A program made the position numbers and the translations under genes. From Lunasporangiospora selenospora (lineage: Eukaryota; Mortierellomycota; Mortierellomycetes; Mortierellales; Mortierellaceae): a stretch of DNA of 23,238 nt. Positions 21,871-23,238 of this stretch are shown here, piece after piece; position 1 is the first letter of the stretch; every line of letters begins with the position of its first letter. The stretch spans positions 24,999 through 48,236 of the forward strand of contig JAABOA010000007.1 of the NCBI GenBank assembly GCA_015680635.1. The letters run 5' to 3'. The notes under the pieces are model-generated. The model saw only the letters and a program-made list of their open reading frames with translations. It did not search any database and was not told the DNA's origin.

Positions 21871-22238
21871 AGACCATTTACCTGCGATATATTTAGCGAT
21901 CTGCGCCTTGATATCACCCTCCGGATTCCAGTCGTCGACCTGCTCACTGAATTACCCCTCTTGATTTCCTTATACGTCCACGGCGACATGCGAATCTACC
22001 ATACCGCTTCGATATACTCTCCTTGCCCTATCCTTATTAGGGGCAGTTAATGGCTGGAACTATCAAAGTGAAGAGGAGAAGACTCTTCTTTCATCGGTAG
22101 ATGAGTAGTGGTGCGGATGTTGAATGGTTCTGGCTAACCGATTGGTTAGTCTATTCTTGCCAACATGCCGATGAAGAAAGAGCTGTGGGAGATAAGGAAG
22201 ATACAAAAGGATTACCATGCTACCAAAGATCATTAGGT

Positions 22239-22279
22239 GGAGAGAAAGAAGGAAGAAAGAAAGAAGAAAAAGAAAAAAG

Positions 22280-22313
<34 letters not shown>

Positions 22314-22321
22314 GAAAGGAA

Positions 22322-22353
<32 letters not shown>

Positions 22354-22377
22354 AAAGAAAAGAAAAGAAAAGAAAGA
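22239..22377. repeat. 139-bp purine-only GAAA/GAAAA microsatellite
   Basis: Uninterrupted A/G run dominated by GAAA and GAAAA units, including a perfect (GAAA)n block near 22320-22352 and GAAAA units before and after. Open frames through it are poly-Lys/Glu (+) or poly-Phe/Ser (-) and are not treated as genes. Confidence 0.95.
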
Positions 22378-23238
22378 TAAGAAATCCTCCAAATGAGCCA
22401 ACAATACAATCAAACAGTGTGGAGCAAACTGTTCAGAACTGTTTCCTTGGAGCGAAGAAGATGCCCATGTGGGAGACCTGCATCATCTTTTTCTCTCTGG
22501 GGCAGTTGTGGCAGTTTATGCAACCCATCAACCCCTTCTAGAATCTCTCCCCCCCCCCTGCTTCCGACTAGCGAACAAGGAAAGAATAAAATATTGATAT
22601 AAGTTACTCGAATGTATAGGCTTTGGTGCTGCTTGAAGCCTAGGTGCGGTTGAGAAAGAAGGCACTTTAAATTGGCATGACCCGATACAAGTGATGGTCA
22701 TGGATCCTAGGAGGGAAGGGGAAGATTTGTAGGCATGGATGATCATAAAAAGCCGCTAGGGTAGCCCCTCTAATGGATTCTACATAGACCATCTACATAG
22801 ACTATCCACATCTCTCTCCATAGCCTGTCACGCCTTTTCGTCTAGACCTACGTGCCCAGTGCACAGGCCAACACCATCTCTATATCTCTCAAGATCCGGT
22901 AGATTGACCATATCGGAGAATATCATTCTCGCTCCTTAATGGTTGTGGCACATTATGACAAGTTTGAGGGCTTGAATGGTATTGAACCTATTGATACACT
23001 CAATGTATACTCTCTTCATTTCACAATAAAGCAGCCAATGGCGAAAGTGCAAACAAGGCTGATATCATCCTAGGCATGATCTTAAGTTTGGATTTGCGTG
23101 AATGAGGGCGGTACTCTCAAAAGGACAAGGCAGACGGGTGATGATAGAGCGCGACATGAAAAGTAACTTTTTTTTTTAACAATCTGTCTCTGCGGAAATA
23201 GCCATGTAGGCAAAGACTAAAACTAATCTAGCCCCGGC
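22378..23238. other. intergenic sequence with no supported gene
   Basis: No convincing coding frame or RNA gene. AATAAA hexamers occur on the + strand at 22585-22590 and 23025-23030 and could serve as poly(A) signals if a transcript extends here. A 10-bp direct repeat CTACATAGAC is at 22780-22789 and 22793-22802. Confidence 0.5.

Larger units (their letters stand above)
21492..22110 (+). other. region with possible further exons or 3' UTR of the zinc-finger gene
   Basis: An alternative intron 21478-21532 (GTAGTC...TTTCTTGCAG, 55 bp, phase 1) would bypass the TGA and open a frame through the poly-T tract into HEIIRINMPTSGSSPHGR. It would leave at donor GTAAGA (about 21690) and resume after a pyrimidine tract and CAG at 21873 with FSDLRLDITLRIPVVDLL, ending at TAA 22048-22050. 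Phases agree, but the poly-T tract would encode polyphenylalanine unless itself spliced. Another + frame ends NGWNYQSEEEKTLLSSVDE at TAG near 22110, and the minus strand also reads openly here. I cannot decide between extra exons, another small gene and chance. Confidence 0.3.

Noticed and set aside
22101-22541. 146-codon + strand frame with a Lys/Glu-rich middle
   Set aside because: Almost half is translated GAAA microsatellite. The first 50 residues look ordinary but have no recognisable family and no splice or regulatory support.
22400-22560. Coding-looking + strand stretch (HVGDLHHLFLSGAVVAVYAT)
   Set aside because: It is short, all three frames are open, it starts just after a stop, ends in a C homopolymer, and no splice sites connect it to an exon.
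1-23238. Search for CRISPR arrays, tRNA/rRNA genes, transposon ends and bacterial-type operons
   Set aside because: No regularly spaced repeats, no tRNA A/B-box pair, no terminal repeats with a transposase or reverse-transcriptase frame; the intron-rich organisation is eukaryotic.

Overview
The window looks like nuclear DNA of a filamentous fungus, probably an early-diverging Mucoromycota or Mortierella-like lineage. That placement is inferred from very long Ser/Thr/Pro-rich proteins, many short GT-AG introns of about 55-185 bp, and abundant CT/GA simple repeats; no rRNA or marker gene confirms it. Two large intron-containing genes lie head-to-tail on the + strand and take up most of the sequence. 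Layout: 1-728 holds a possible small or decayed minus-strand gene. 729-2725 is a pyrimidine-rich, non-coding-looking leader/promoter with two CT-type microsatellites. 2726-13210 is a 9-exon gene for a very large (about 3,250 aa) Rap/Ras-family GTPase-activating protein. It has a long disordered N-terminal half, a RapGAP catalytic domain interrupted by a 10-N assembly gap, and a disordered C-terminal tail with a Cys cluster. 13211-13590 is a short intergenic region with a purine tract. 13591 to at least 21491 is a 10-exon gene for a ZFC3H1/Red1-type zinc-finger protein of about 2,300 aa, the nuclear RNA-exosome adaptor family. It has SIM-like acidic motifs, a polyproline tract, coiled coils, a single C-C-C-H finger and a long helical-repeat (HAT/TPR-like) C-terminus. 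21492-23238 is T-rich, then GA-repeat, then unremarkable DNA in which the 3' end of the second gene is not fully resolved. The two main genes are not obviously linked in function: one would switch off a small GTPase at membranes or the cortex, the other would act in nuclear RNA surveillance. Exon junctions below were worked out by hand from splice signals, phase continuity and family similarity. No mobile element, CRISPR array, tRNA or rRNA was recognised. I did not find a convincing new multi-gene system; the most interesting points are protein architecture, the gap inside the GAP domain, and the unresolved ends.
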